Positions 1-10,489 of a DNA stretch of 64,000 nucleotides are shown one piece after another. How positions within the stretch are numbered: the stretch's first letter is position 1; every line of letters starts with the position of its first letter. The notes beneath the pieces were generated by a model that saw only the letters and a list, made by a program, of their open reading frames with translations, was not told the DNA's origin and did not search any database. The translations under genes and the position numbers were made by a program. The stretch comes from Neoceratodus forsteri. Taxonomy: Eukaryota > Chordata > Ceratodontiformes > Ceratodontidae. Where the stretch lies: positions 223,548,501 through 223,612,500 of the forward strand of contig JADMNL010000022.1 of assembly GCA_016271365.2 (NCBI GenBank), in the 5' to 3' direction.

Positions 1-778
1 CAAAAACCCAGGGGAAGAGTACACAATGGGGGGGGTGAGATAATAACAACAACAAAAATGGAAAGGGACCTGGGGATAGTCATATCAGATTGCCTTAAAT
101 TTGGAAAGCAATGTGAGAAGGGAGCAAGGAAGGCTGGTGGGATACTGGGATGCATAGGGAGAGGCATTACCAGTAGAAAACAGGAAGTTGTTATCCCTCT
201 GTACAGACAGTTGGTGAGACCGCATCTGGAGTACTGCATCCAGCTCTGCAGATCCCATCTCTGTAAGGAGATAGACAGGATGGAGGCTGTCCAGAGGAGG
301 GCTAATAAATGGTGCAGGATCTGCACCAGAAGGCATACGAAGAGAGATTAAAGAAGCTTAAAATGCATACCCTCAAGGAAAGGAGGGAGAGGGGGGACAT
401 GATAGAATCTTTCCAGTACCTCAAGGGAATCAGCAAAGTCCAAGAGGGTGACATCTTTCAGAAAAAGAGATGTGCAAGAACAAGTGGCACAATTTGAAGA
501 TAGAGGGGGGATGGTTCAAAGGTAATGTGAGGAAGTCTTTTTTCATGGAGAGGATTATGGATATATGGAACAGCTGTCCTGAGGAGGTAGTGGAGTTAAA
601 AACAATGGGGGAATTCAAGAATGCATGGGACAGGCATGAGGTAATTCTAGTGGGAGGTAGGAGGAAGCAGGCTGTTGGTTAACTAGGATCTGCAGCCTAT
701 CTATTAGGAAGGGAAATGGGCAGACTAGGTGAACCAAGTGGTCCTTATCTGCCATCAAATTCTATGCTTCTATTCTGC
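1..778 (+). pseudogene. CR1-type LINE, 3' end of ORF2 and tail (runs off left edge)
   Basis: This is the C-terminal part of a CR1-clade reverse transcriptase ORF2 plus the 3' UTR. Residues translated from 58-351 include the family hallmark LVRPHLEYC followed by a DRMEAVQRRA-like stretch. The next pieces continue in shifted frames at 309-497 and 470-682 (a FMERIMDIWNSCPEEVVE-like block), so at least two frameshifts have broken the gene. The tail reads as the typical 'cagactaggtgaacc...ttatctgccatcaaattctatg' CR1 ending. The element starts before the window, so its 5' part is not visible. Related copies lie at 5690, 8300, 27035 and 43085. Confidence 0.85.
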
Positions 779-2177
779 TCACGAAAGACAAGTGCAAAAT
801 AAGTGCACTGCTGGCTCTCACTTACCCTCCTTTGTCTAAAAACTTACAATGACTTTATTGGTGCTATAGACTTAATGGCTAATTATAAAATTATAAAACA
901 ATCTTAAAAGTCTGATAATAGGGGTTCAAGATTTGAATCATATACATCTTCCATGTACACAGTAATGCAGACCACAATTTAAAGCTCTGTATACAGGTTT
1001 ATAAATACATTATTTAACTAATATTGCTATTTGATATTTACAGGCGTTAGCTGGTGTACTTTTCATGATTTTTTATTTCATTATTTATTTATGTTAGCAA
1101 TAATTCACTTCTAGCATCTTTTGATTCATCATCAGTGAATACTGAATCCCTTCAGAGTTGAGAAGCTGCATTCAGGATGCACAAAGGACTGTATGGGTTT
1201 GAAAAAGCAGCACCATTGATTTTAGAGCTGGCTACAGTAATGTCAGCAACCGCTGTGGGGTATTAATGGTAGGAATCATAAGCACTGTTCAGCCTTGTTC
1301 ACAGAGACGTCAGCCAAACATACCATACGCGAGTGCCATTGTTGTATTTAATTATAATGTAAAACAAACTACTTCTGACTTCTCTCCATTGAGAGCTCCG
1401 GGCTGCGGTTTATAGGACACCCTACCAATGCATGTAATGTGGAGGTAAGAGTGACATTCGGCCAAGATACAGTATATACAATGGTCATGTAACTATATAT
1501 GGAAGGGGAGGCAGGGGCTGTATGTCTTAGGCATAAATAGGCTCCCTCTGCCTTGGACAGGGGCAACTAGACTTATACCTTCTGCTTAGTAGGTGCCTAC
1601 ACCCGGACCTCATCGCAGCTGTATTTTCTTTTGTTACTGCACCTTGTAAATTTAGCTGCACTCCCTCAAATATAATGTGACTTTGCTCTTGAAGGTTACT
1701 ATCTATACTGTACTGTACCTTCTCTCCCACACTGTACCCCCCCACACACACACGGGATCAAGCTTTTGCTCTCCGTGTTTCTCCCAGTTGCCAATTTATA
1801 AATAAATATGTAAGGGTGTATAAAATATTTTTGCATCCCCAGATTTGCAGATTAAGTACAAACTCAGACCATGTGACTGCAGCAGAACTAGGAAATGACC
1901 TTGAAGACAACCAAAATGCTGATTGGTAGCTAGCAGTTCAATGTGCTTATGCAACAGGATGAGATGGGATGAGATGATGCTTGTGTAATTTGATTTGCTT
2001 TGTGGCTTTCCGCCTCTCTATCCATGGGATATACCACCCTGTAGGATTATGATGTAAGGAACCCTAGAGGTGGGTTCCCCCCTACAGGTGCTGTGGGAAT
2101 GATTGCATTGGCTAAAGGTAGGTTAGGAAGAAGCCCATGGGTAAGAGAGACGAGCCGCTGGAGGAGAAGGGATGGAT
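779..2177. other. AT-rich spacer, no gene recognised
   Basis: I see no coding similarity, RNA gene or clear repeat here. The longest reading frames are short and lack recognisable motifs. A short run of CA dinucleotides occurs near 1741-1752. Confidence 0.5.
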
Positions 2178-2240
2178 GGTGGTCCTTATCTGCCATCAAA
2201 TTCTATGTTTCTATTCTGCTCATGAAAGACAAGTGGGCAA
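2178..2240 (+). repeat. CR1 tail plus duplicated flank
   Basis: The last 35 bp or so of the CR1 3' end (ggtccttatctgccatcaaa and on) recur here without any coding part. About 20 bp beyond the tail (ctgctcatgaaagacaagtg) also match the sequence that follows the copy ending at 778. Confidence 0.6.
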
Positions 2241-2280
2241 TGAAAAAATGAATCCTGGAGGGGCCAAGGATGAGTGACCT

Positions 2281-2336
2281 TTTAAGCCCAGTGAAGAATA
2301 ACGTTGTTGCTCTGCCCATCGAACCTAGGGCTTAAA
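2281..2336. repeat. Short inverted repeat
   Basis: Perfect 9-bp arms, tttaagccc at 2281-2289 and gggcttaaa at 2328-2336, flank about 38 bp. It resembles the ends of a small foldback element, but the full limits are not clear. Confidence 0.4.
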
Positions 2337-2726
2337 GCCCTCCCATTATCACCAGCAGAAGGAAAATTGACACTCCATGCCTGTTCCATGTACAGGATAA
2401 TCCCAGTAAGCCATAAATAATCTCTGTGGGTGAGCTAGGCAACCAAATCACACCCCAAAATACAGGTGACATGGCACTTCTAACTAGTACCATAATTTAA
2501 TGCATACAGTTCCCAACAGACCTTGATAACATCTTATGCCAAATAGGCTCTATTGACCTTGTAGGAATGTCAATTAATGGCATGTGTATTGTTCCAGGAC
2601 CCAGGCCCACAGCTGGATCATATTCTGCAATTCTAAGAGTTTTTACTCATATACAAGTAGTATACAATGTTGAACGCATGCTAAGAAATATTAGAGTAAA
2701 CAATAGTTGTAGATCGAGGGGTTGCT

Positions 2727-3057
2727 TCAGCTGAGGGAGGTAGGGGCCACCAGGGGACACTCAATGAAGCTGTATGGGGGGAGGCTGAGGGAGAAACAAG
2801 GAGATGCTACTTCACTGAGAGGGCAGTGGAGCCCCAGAATGTGCTGGCTGGAGAGTTGGTGGCTGCTACAACTGTGAAGGGGTTCAAGTAAGACTGGGAT
2901 AGGTATAGGAGGAGAAGGCATCCCAGAGCCCCACTGGGGAATGGGGAACCTTGTGGGGTGGACTAAAAACGGTGACCTGGGAAGGCACTGATCATCAAGC
3001 AGACTCAATAGACCATAGGGCCTAATCTGCTGGCTTCTTAGTATGTTAGTATTATCT
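2727..3057 (+). repeat. CR1 LINE family X, 3' end
   Basis: This block matches the last 330 bp of the nearly full-length CR1 at 33160-38877. It has the ending 'actcaatagacc...ggcctaatctgctgg' followed by 'tagtatgttagtat'. Only the 3' UTR and last codons are present, as expected for a heavily 5'-truncated insertion. The ending differs from that of the family-Y copies at 1 and 43085, so two CR1 families are present in the window. Confidence 0.75.
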
Positions 3058-3899
3058 AGGGATGTCAGAATATTACAGTATGCCCTTTGGTGGACTGAGT
3101 AAACACATATGCTTCTGAAATTGCTGTCCTGAACTCTTTAGTCTTTAACCTTCCCCCTTACCTCCCTTCTGTAATGTACACAGTAGTGTTAGTACATATT
3201 TCACTCCTTAGGGGCTCAATACATTAACTCTTGCCAAGCTCCATAGCATCTAGAACTCTTTTATGCATTCATGAGAGTCTCCCATAGTGAACACACCTGG
3301 ATTGTTAGTTCCCTGATTTTCATTACTTTGTTTAATAGCTGTCTCCTACTTCTATAATTGAACCACACTTGTCCATTCCTGGACTATTACTGGGAGATGA
3401 GGTTTTTGAAGTTTGTGTTAAATAATCTGCTTATGTAATTGCAATGAAGCTTTACATGTTTTTATATATTTTAAACTCACTTTTATTGTGGATAAGTGAA
3501 AAAATTCTTGTACGTTACATAGTGTCTTCAACATTTTGAGAGTGTCATACATCAGTGGAAAAGATAACAATGTATCGGTATGATTAGGCTAACATATGAG
3601 GTAGTCGCCCTCTCAGTAATAATAATCAGCCCTTCCTAGTTCCACAAGGAGACAATGCCTTATCTCCATAACATATTAATTTTTACATTAGTATATTCAT
3701 TTATGTATATACTTATTCAATGTTATGTATGTCTTTAGTTGAAATATCTGTAATGATCTGTTGTTATCATAGACTTGGGCCTTATGCAGTTTTGTTTCAT
3801 TGTTACATGAAAAACCTTAGTTAACATCCTTATGTCTAAAAAGAACAGTTGTAGTACTAGGTACATAGGTGTTATGGACCAAAAAAAAAAAGGTCAAGG
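3058..3899. other. AT-rich spacer, nothing recognised
   Basis: No gene, RNA or clear repeat is visible in this stretch. Confidence 0.5.
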
Positions 3900-4065
3900 C
3901 CCCTCAAGTTTTGTCCACCTCCAGCTTTGGGTTAAGATGATTGGAAGTCTATTCCATAAAAGTATCAAATCTATTTTTAAAAATGTTCAAACTTTCGCTA
4001 CCTACCACCCTCACCCACTACCTCACTCGGTAGCCTGTTACATACCTCAACTACCCTCTGAGAAC
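3900..4065 (-). repeat. Old antisense CR1-like 3' remnant
   Basis: The plus strand reads like the reverse complement of a CR1 3' coding end: 'agtctattccataaaag', then '...acctcactcggtagcctgtt' and 'acctcaactaccctctgaga'. The layout matches the antisense CR1 at 12700-12780. It is strongly diverged and no reading frame survives. Confidence 0.35.
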
Positions 4066-4682
4066 ACCAAAACCATAATAATAACAGACAAAATCATAAT
4101 AATAACATCAATAATAATAATTTTAGTAATGAGAAATGGATACACCTTTGAAAGTATATGAAGGACTACACATAGTGTCCCTAGAGATGCAAACATATCT
4201 TGTGAGGTCAACTGTGGTCTGTGATTTAGCCAGTTGTCTGTTTGCATTGGGGGGGGGGCTTGACCCCTTTCCAGCATTGTGATAATGCAGTTGTTGTCCA
4301 TGCAGGCAGAACCAATTAAAAAAAAAAACGCATACCATCCCCATAAAAAAAGGCTCCCAGAACAGTGTAAAGTGCTTGAAGGAATTTTGTTGTGTGGGCT
4401 AGGTGTACAAGCAACAAAGGAACACCTAGGCACTTTGAACAGCAAAAGTTCTTGGGGGGGTGGGGCGCTGGCTGTAAGACACGTCTACTTAAGTCTATCT
4501 CTGATAAGCAAACACCCCATGTACCAACATGCTAAACAGGCATGCCAAATAGTGAATAGTGTCAATAGAATACAAAATGTAACCTCCACCAAAAAAAAAA
4601 CCAAAAAAAAACAGTCAACAAATATCAGTTTACAATTACTGGGTTGTGTTTTTTTTCCACTGAAAATTCCCTGTATTAAATA

Positions 4683-4708
4683 CCATAATACCTGAGTAGG
4701 TATTATGG
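4683..4708. repeat. Perfect 11-bp hairpin
   Basis: ccataatacct at 4683-4693 pairs exactly with aggtattatgg at 4698-4708, leaving the 4-nt loop gagt. Confidence 0.8.
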
Positions 4709-4912
4709 CATTGAGTGCATATAATAAATCCTCTGAAATGTTACATCCGGCAATCCATACTACTCTAGGCTCCATACATAAATGATTGCACTTCCTCTGT
4801 GAAAAAAAAACACAATGCAGTAATTATATAAAACAAAACACGGGGTGCAGTGTGTTTAACTGGAATATAATAACTGGCTTCCCCTTTTTCCCATAGGGAA
4901 CCCATGGCATAA

Positions 4913-4946
4913 TTTGCCATTATAAAGGAGTGTTTATAATGGCAAA
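4913..4946. repeat. Perfect 14-bp hairpin
   Basis: tttgccattataaa at 4913-4926 pairs exactly with tttataatggcaaa at 4933-4946 around the 6-nt loop ggagtg. Confidence 0.85.
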
Positions 4947-5188
4947 CACGCACACGTTTTCCCTTGCTGTGCGCATGCTCACGCAGCAGTGCAACCATTC
5001 ACTGCTTCCATGTTGCCGAAACAGAACTGCCAGAAGAACTGGATGGTAAGTCATTTTCTTTTGTATTTTCCCCATATACCGTGAAAACTTTTTCAAAGAC
5101 CTGCACAAAGTAAAAATAAAAGTTTAAAGAAAGGCAGATCTCGGCACTGGACGAAAACGCAACCGAACCTAGGATACACTGGCAGCTC

Positions 5189-5480
5189 TTTATTTTATAT
5201 AATTGCTGAGGTGAAAAAAGGAAACCCAGCAATTATATAAAATAAAATATGGGTCTGGGTGTGTGTAAACTCGAATTTACACACACCCTTGGGGTTAGAT
5301 GCTTCTCATAAACCCCTCGGGTGTGTGTAAATTCTCGATACACACCCAGACCCATACTTTATTCTTTATGTAACAAACACCCTCCTTGTTGGATGACTGC
5401 CATAAACACCTTTGGGTTTATGTGCCATCCAACAACTCAGGTGCTTGTTAAATTCTCATAACACACTGCATCCCATACTT
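5189..5480. repeat. Cluster of nested palindromes (foldback element)
   Basis: Three inverted repeats lie end to end or nested. The 20-bp arms 5189-5208 and 5227-5246 are perfect. tatgggtctgggtgtgt at 5248-5264 pairs with 5340-5356. Inside that, gggtgtgtgtaaa at 5257-5269 pairs with 5276-5288. Further imperfect inverted repeats around 'ccttgttggatg' and 'catccaacaa' continue to about 5440. There is no coding capacity. The structure suggests a non-autonomous foldback or MITE-like element. Confidence 0.7.
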
Positions 5481-5689
5481 TATCCTATGTATAAAATCCA
5501 TAGGCCTATATTAATTTAATAAGCTAGCCCACACAATAAACTTCTTTTAGCACCTCATGCTGTTTTGGGAGCCTTTTTTTTTATGAGGAAGGTTAGCCTT
5601 TTTTTTTCAGTTCTGTATGCTGCGTTATTCTGAAACACTGCTTTGTTTCCAGTAATAGGTGTGAGCTGGAGTTTTGTTCTGTCCATGCA

Positions 5690-6541
5690 GGAAGGGGTGA
5701 AACAGATGCAGAGGGATCTGGGGAGGCTTGAAGCATGGTCAAAGAGGTGGTAGCTTGCATTCAATACAGAAAAATGTAAAATCATGCATCTTGGCTACAG
5801 AAATCGGAAGGCAGGGTACTGTATGGGGGCCAGAGATCTAGAAGAGATGGAATAAGAAAGGGACCTAGGCATCATTGTATCCGGAGACATGAAGGTGGAA
5901 AGGCAGTGCAGGAGGGCAGTGGCCAGGGGGAGTGGAATGCTGGGATGCATCGGAAGGGGGATCGCCAGTAGGAAAAGAGAGATAATAGTACCCTTGTACA
6001 CCTATCTAGTTAGACCACACTTGGAGTACGGAGTCCAGTTCTGGAGGCCATACCTCAGGAAGGATGTGGGAAGGCTAGAGCGAGTTCAGAGGAGAGCGAC
6101 AAAAATGGTAAAAGGGTTAAGCCACCTATTCTATGAAGAAAGGTTGAGTGATCTGAACATGTACTCCCTGGAATAGAGGAGGGAGAGGGGTGACATGATT
6201 GACACCTACAAGTACCTTAAGGGTATAAACAGGGTGCCAGGGGGGAGCATCTTCAAGATGAAGGGAAATCAGAGGATGAGGGGGCATGGCCTGCAAGTGG
6301 AGGGGGCAGTTCAGGAGCAACATTAGGAAATACTATTTCACAGAGAGAGTGGTGGAAAAGTGGAACAAACTACCAGAGGCAGTCGTTGGAGAGGAAACAG
6401 TGGAAGGATTCAAAAGGGCATGGGACAACCACAGGGGAGTGTTGGGGGGAGGGGGGGGCACAGGTCCAAGCAGATAGCTGGACAAATGGGCAGACTTAGT
6501 GGGCCTTGTTCGGTCCTTTTCTGCCGTCACACTTCTATGAA
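5690..6541 (+). pseudogene. CR1-type LINE, C-terminal ORF2 and 3' tail
   Basis: A 5'-truncated CR1 family-Y copy. It begins in the RT thumb region (the nucleotide block that reads KCKIMHLG in related copies). From 5889 it reads MLGCIGRGIASRKREIIVPL, then the [10 protein letters not shown] and [17 protein letters not shown] blocks. The frame stops at 6176 (TAG replacing the usual Glu of SLEERR) and resumes in other frames at 6286 and 6360. The 3' tail is 'gggcagacttagtgggcctt...cttctatg'. It lies 0.5 kb downstream of the V segment, on the opposite strand. Confidence 0.85.
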
Positions 6542-6983
6542 TCCTGAATAATTATACTAGAGCATCACAGACAATGGATTGCCACAAAATTATTGCCAGC
6601 GATTTTGCTTGAGACCACCGACTGGACCTACTGTTCTGTGGTACTAATCAACCGTGTGCATATCAGAAGCATTCACCTTGTTTACCAAAAATCCAGCAGA
6701 GATGAAACAATAACATAAGTGGAGCCAGTGTTTAAATAAAAAAAAAATAGCTCCTACAGGAAACAAACGCGTTACAGTTCCAATGCAATTCACCTTGAAG
6801 CGTTAAACAGCATAAACCAATAAGTGCTTTTAATGTTTGAACGCTGCAGATTGTTGAGATTTTTGTCAGACCGTGGCAGTGTGAAAATGCAAAGGAAAAT
6901 ATTTAAAATAAGTAAGATACTGCAATTCAGCATAATACTGCCGGTATTGTATGTTGCAGCAGAAGGATGTGTGCCCAGCATAC

Positions 6984-7022
6984 AGTATTTGTACAGGTCC
7001 CCCTATATTTCTAGTCACTGTG
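6984..7022 (-). promoter_or_regulatory. Recombination signal sequence with 23-bp spacer
   Basis: On the minus strand the V exon is followed directly by the perfect heptamer CACAGTG (7016-7022), a 23-bp spacer (6993-7015) and the nonamer ACAAATACT (6984-6992; consensus ACAAAAACC). This is the site cut by RAG1/RAG2. A 23-bp spacer is what TRAV/TRDV, IGHV and IGLV segments carry. Confidence 0.93.
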
Positions 7023-7505
7023 CTTTCTGCTGCACCACACAGATATGCAGCGGAATCGCTGATTTGCAGGTCTCTGATGGTAAGAGTGCTGAATTTTTCA
7101 GCTTTGTTTAGAACAGCGGAAAATCGATTGCCGGCGTCATTTCTGTCATCGCTAGCGCTATATGTGGATTTTCTGAAGAGGAATATCAGTCCCTCGCTTG
7201 CAGTCTGTTTATACCAGAAGATATAATAGTCAGTGTAGCTGGTGGAAAATCTGCATTCCAGCGTGACAGACTGCATTTCTGTTTCAGTTTTAATAGCGTT
7301 GTCTTCTTTACTGAGTCCTGTTGGGAAAAAATAATAAAGCATCAGTATGTTAGTATTTTATCCCCGATTGAGCTGAAAACGAGAAATAAAATGTCATTGC
7401 TATGGCACCGAATAACATTCCTACGCATGCTTTCTCAAAGTTTCACTGTTTGAAACAAATACCTAAAAGGACAGAAAGCGTAACTGCTACCAGTAAGCAA
7501 TTCAT
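7023..7505 (-). CDS. T-cell receptor V segment (alpha/delta type), apparently intact
   Basis: A germline V segment that would encode the antigen-binding variable domain of a T-cell receptor chain after V(D)J joining. Exon 1 is 7463-7505: ATG at 7505, leader MNCLLVAVTLSVLL, phase-1 donor GT at 7462-7461. Exon 2 is 7023-7317, with acceptor AG at 7319-7318 after a pyrimidine-rich tract. Spliced in phase it reads through with no stop. Domain hallmarks are the first Cys (TLECRF), the core Trp (FWYKQ), an FR3 of the FSAVLNKAEKFSTLTI type, DSAAYLC and the second Cys, ending CGAAE before the signal. FR3 and the YLCGA end favour TRAV or TRDV over immunoglobulin; this is family knowledge, not a search result. 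Exon 2 also reads open upstream through the intron, which is not coding. I chose the spliced model because the leader and donor are clear. Confidence 0.88.
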
Positions 7506-7700
7506 TGCTATGGATCAGTGTTCTTAAAATGATGCATATCAAGTGGACTTGTCACACTGAAATTATTATTCCATAGACACTGGTTGGGGTTCCCACTTCT
7601 CATACGCAGGGTTCAAGTCACCTGATTCAAACGATGTTATCACACATGGCTCTTCATCCGCTACTCACTTCCTACTAGGCATCACAGTTCTTGCAACCCG

Positions 7701-8299
7701 GCTCCAGGCACTAAAACATCGCGCACTAATCATAAATTCATGTGTGGTTCCGCACACACAAGCAGCTTTGGGCAGGAAAACGAAAACGCTGCAGGAGTCT
7801 GCCAAAACTGCAGGCAAAGAACGATTATTTATTTGAAGACTTACCTGAAAGCAGGGTACACCTGACTAGGTGTCCATATATGTCACAATAAATCATTACT
7901 TTATTCTCTGCTACAGCATCGATAATGAAACAACCTGCAGTCTTAAGAGTTAGGGGTAAACATTGAAGATTCTTTTTTGAACACCGGGGGGGGGGGCACT
8001 TTTGTCCATCAGCATTCAGTATGAGAAGGGAAGCAATCATGGTCTCGTTTATTAACACACACACACAAACTTTTGTCCATGTATCAGCACCCATGTTTGC
8101 ACACATGTGGAAGTTGGCTCTGGCAGATTATGCCTCTACACACTTTTATGTCTGCAACAAGCTGCTCATTGCTTTATTACCTGCAAGACGGAGTGTAACT
8201 GCCATGGAACAAAACACAGACGAGAGAAAATTCCGTTTAAGGTGTAAAGCGACTTTTTAAAATGAAGTCATACATTTCATGTTACTTCTTTAAACAACT
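7701..8299. other. Upstream flank of the V segment, no gene supported
   Basis: This region would hold the V promoter and upstream sequence. A consensus-like splice donor (CAGGTAAGT on the minus strand, near 7848) and a short leader-like ATG (near 8203) are visible, but neither leads to a V exon. A G-run at 7986-7996 and a short CA run at 8058-8067 are also present. Confidence 0.4.
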
Positions 8300-10085
8300 A
8301 TTTGTGATCAGTATTCACTAAGGAGGAAGAAGGAGTAGGTAGCAAAGAAGGAGAAGGCAGGGGAGGGGGGAGTGCATAAGAGTCCATTTTGGGTGGAGGA
8401 GACCCTGGGAGAACTAGGCTGCATGAAGGTGGACAAGGCGATTGGGCCAGATGGGGTGCACCCAAGGGTTTTGAAGGAACGTAAAGATATACTCTTCTGT
8501 ATATGATATCCTGTGCCGTATATGTAATTAATTCCGGGTCTCCACTGAAAAAAGGACCATTTCAGGACTCAGTGGTTACCAAAATTTAAATTAATAAATA
8601 CATATACTGACAGCACCCTTTACTGCACTCTTCAAAAGGTCCCTGGAGTCTGGAGTGGAACTGGAGGACTGGAGGCAGGCAAATGTGGTCCTTCTGCATA
8701 AGGGGGGAGGGAGGAAGGAGGTGGGAAATTACAGGCCCGTGAGTTTGACATCGATGGTGGGCAAACTCATGGAGAAACTAATGAAAGCCAGGATCACCAA
8801 TTACCTAGAGGTGAGCGGCCTGATGAATTTAAGGCAACATGGCTTTACCAGGGGTAGATCCTGTCAAACAAACTTGATAGAGTTTTTTGACATGGTCACC
8901 AAGGAACTGGATCGGGGAGAACAGTAGATGTCGCATATCTGGATTTCAAGAATGACTCCATGCCACACAAGAGACTGCTGTATAAGCTGTCATGCCTGAG
9001 GCTGAGGCAGAAGGTGGTTCAATGATTGGGAAATGGGTTGGAGGACAGGAGGCAGAGGGTCACTATAAATGGGTTGGCATCTGGAGAGGGCATGGTCACA
9101 AGTGGGGTCCCTCAGGAGTCAGTGTTGGGGCCCCTACTGTTCAATCTATTCATAGGGGACATCATGGAGGCCGGGGGGGGGGGCGTTGAGTTTGTTTGTA
9201 GATGATATTAAAGTCTGCAATAATGTGGGCACACCGGAAGGGGTAGACAGAAGGCAGAGAGATTTGGGTAGGCTTGAGGCATGGTCAAAGAGGTGGCAGC
9301 TTACATTCAACACAGACAAGTGTAAGATCATGCATCTTGGATACAGCAACCAGAGGGCAGGGTACTTTATGGGGGGGGGAGCAGAGACCTGGAGGTAACA
9401 GAACAGGAAAGGGACCTAGGCATCACTATATCAAGAGACCTGAATGTAGAAAGGCACTGCGAGGGCGCAGTGGCTAGGGGCAGCAGAATGCTGGGTTGCA
9501 TCAGAAGGGGGATTACCAGTTGAAAAAGGGAGGTCATAGTACCCTCGTACACCCATCTATTTGGACCGCATTTGGAATATGGAGTCCAGTTCTGGAGACC
9601 ATACCTCAAAAAGGATGTGGGGAGACTGGAGCGAGTTCAGAGGAGGGCAACAAAGATGGTAAAGAGCTCAGCCACCTGTCCTATGAGGAAAGGTTGGGAA
9701 AATTGAACTTGTAGTCCCTGAAACAGAGGAGGGAGAGGGGGGACATCACTGAGACTTTCAAGTATCTTAAGAGCATAAACCAGGTGCCAGTGGAAAGCAT
9801 CTTCCAGTTGAAAGGGAATCAGAGGACAAACGGGCATGGGTTACAGATTGGGGGGGATAGTTCAAGGGTAACATTAGGAAGTACTATTTCACAGAGAGGG
9901 TGGTGGATAAGTAGCACAGGCTACCAGAGGAGTTGGTTGGAGAAGCAAAAGTGGAAGGCTTTAAAAAGGCATGCGACAGACACAAGGGAGTGTTTGGGGG
10001 GGCATGACCTAGCAGATAGCTAGACAAATGGGCAGACTATGTGGGCCTGTCAGTACTTTTCTGCCATCACACTTATATGTTTCTA
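8300..10085 (+). pseudogene. CR1-type LINE, RT and C-terminus
   Basis: A 5'-truncated CR1 family-Y copy starting in the linker before RT (gtattcactaaggaggaaga). The RT fingers are read at 8655-8927 (WRQANVVLLHKGG, NYRPVSLTSMVGKLMEKLM, QHGFTRGRSCQTNLIEFFD). The catalytic motif C is at about 9186-9210, as LFVDD instead of FADD. The thumb block WSKRWQLTFNTDKCKIMHLG is at 9274-9340. Frameshifts at about 8925, 9180 and 9400, and further ones in the C-terminal part, make it a pseudogene. A separate L2-like tail (8484-8632) interrupts it. The tail ends near 10085. Confidence 0.85.
8484..8632 (+). repeat. L2/SINE-type tail inserted in the CR1
   Basis: The CR1 sequence 'tttgaaggaac' is interrupted by about 150 bp and resumes at 'ggtccctggagtctgg'. 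The inserted block contains 'cgggtctccactgaaaaaag' and ends near an ATTAATAAATACATA run. It resembles the L2/SINE 3' end seen at 47768 and 41700. Confidence 0.5.
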
Positions 10086-10489
10086 TGCCTTTGTGCTCAT
10101 TTCAAAGCATAGCATCCCCACTGTTTATTTGAACACCGCAACCACTGGAAGGCTAAATGTACATTATTATTCCTTTTGACTAATTTTCACAAACACAACC
10201 ACAAAAACTATTTAACCTTAATTATTTAGGGCTGTCTCATGTTTCTCATGAGGTTACACAGGTTCTTAACCCAACAACAGAAAAATGACAAGAACAAGAC
10301 AGGGCCAATCTGCCCTCTCTTTCAGAAAGAAATCAACAAGGATTGCATCCAATGAATTCCAAAACATTTTGTCAATCCTGACTGCCAATAATTTGAAACC
10401 CTATAGGTGTTCAAAAAAGAGTATGTTGAAAAGTTCACAATGAAACAAAAGGGGCTTATTGTCAATGAGTCTCTTGTGAGGGAGTAGTT
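10086..10489. other. Spacer, nothing recognised
   Basis: No coding similarity, RNA gene or structured repeat is recognisable. Confidence 0.45.

Larger units (their letters stand above)
4066..5188. other. AT-rich spacer with two perfect hairpins
   Basis: No gene is recognisable. The stretch contains A-runs and two short perfect hairpins, listed separately at 4683 and 4913. Confidence 0.5.
6542..7700 (-). repeat. Duplication unit A carrying the intact V segment
   Basis: This block shares diverged but continuous similarity with pieces at 32880-33140, 38878-39030, 39340-39697 and 41790-42100. The shared sequence starts in the 3' flank (attgccagcgattttgct here, cttgccaatgattttgct at about 32920). 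It runs through the recombination signal, V exon, intron and leader into the 5' flank (tcacctgattcaa in both). The other copy is broken up by LINE insertions, so this copy approximates the ancestral unit. Confidence 0.75.

Noticed and set aside
6866..7342. Single-exon reading of the V segment starting MLYYFFPTG
   Set aside because: That start lies in the intron just before the acceptor AG. The spliced leader at 7463-7505 gives a proper signal peptide and phase.
7825..8210. A consensus splice donor and a short leader-like ATG upstream of the V segment, suggesting a third V leader
   Set aside because: The candidate leader is too short or not hydrophobic, and no V exon or recombination signal follows that is not already used by the copy at 7023.
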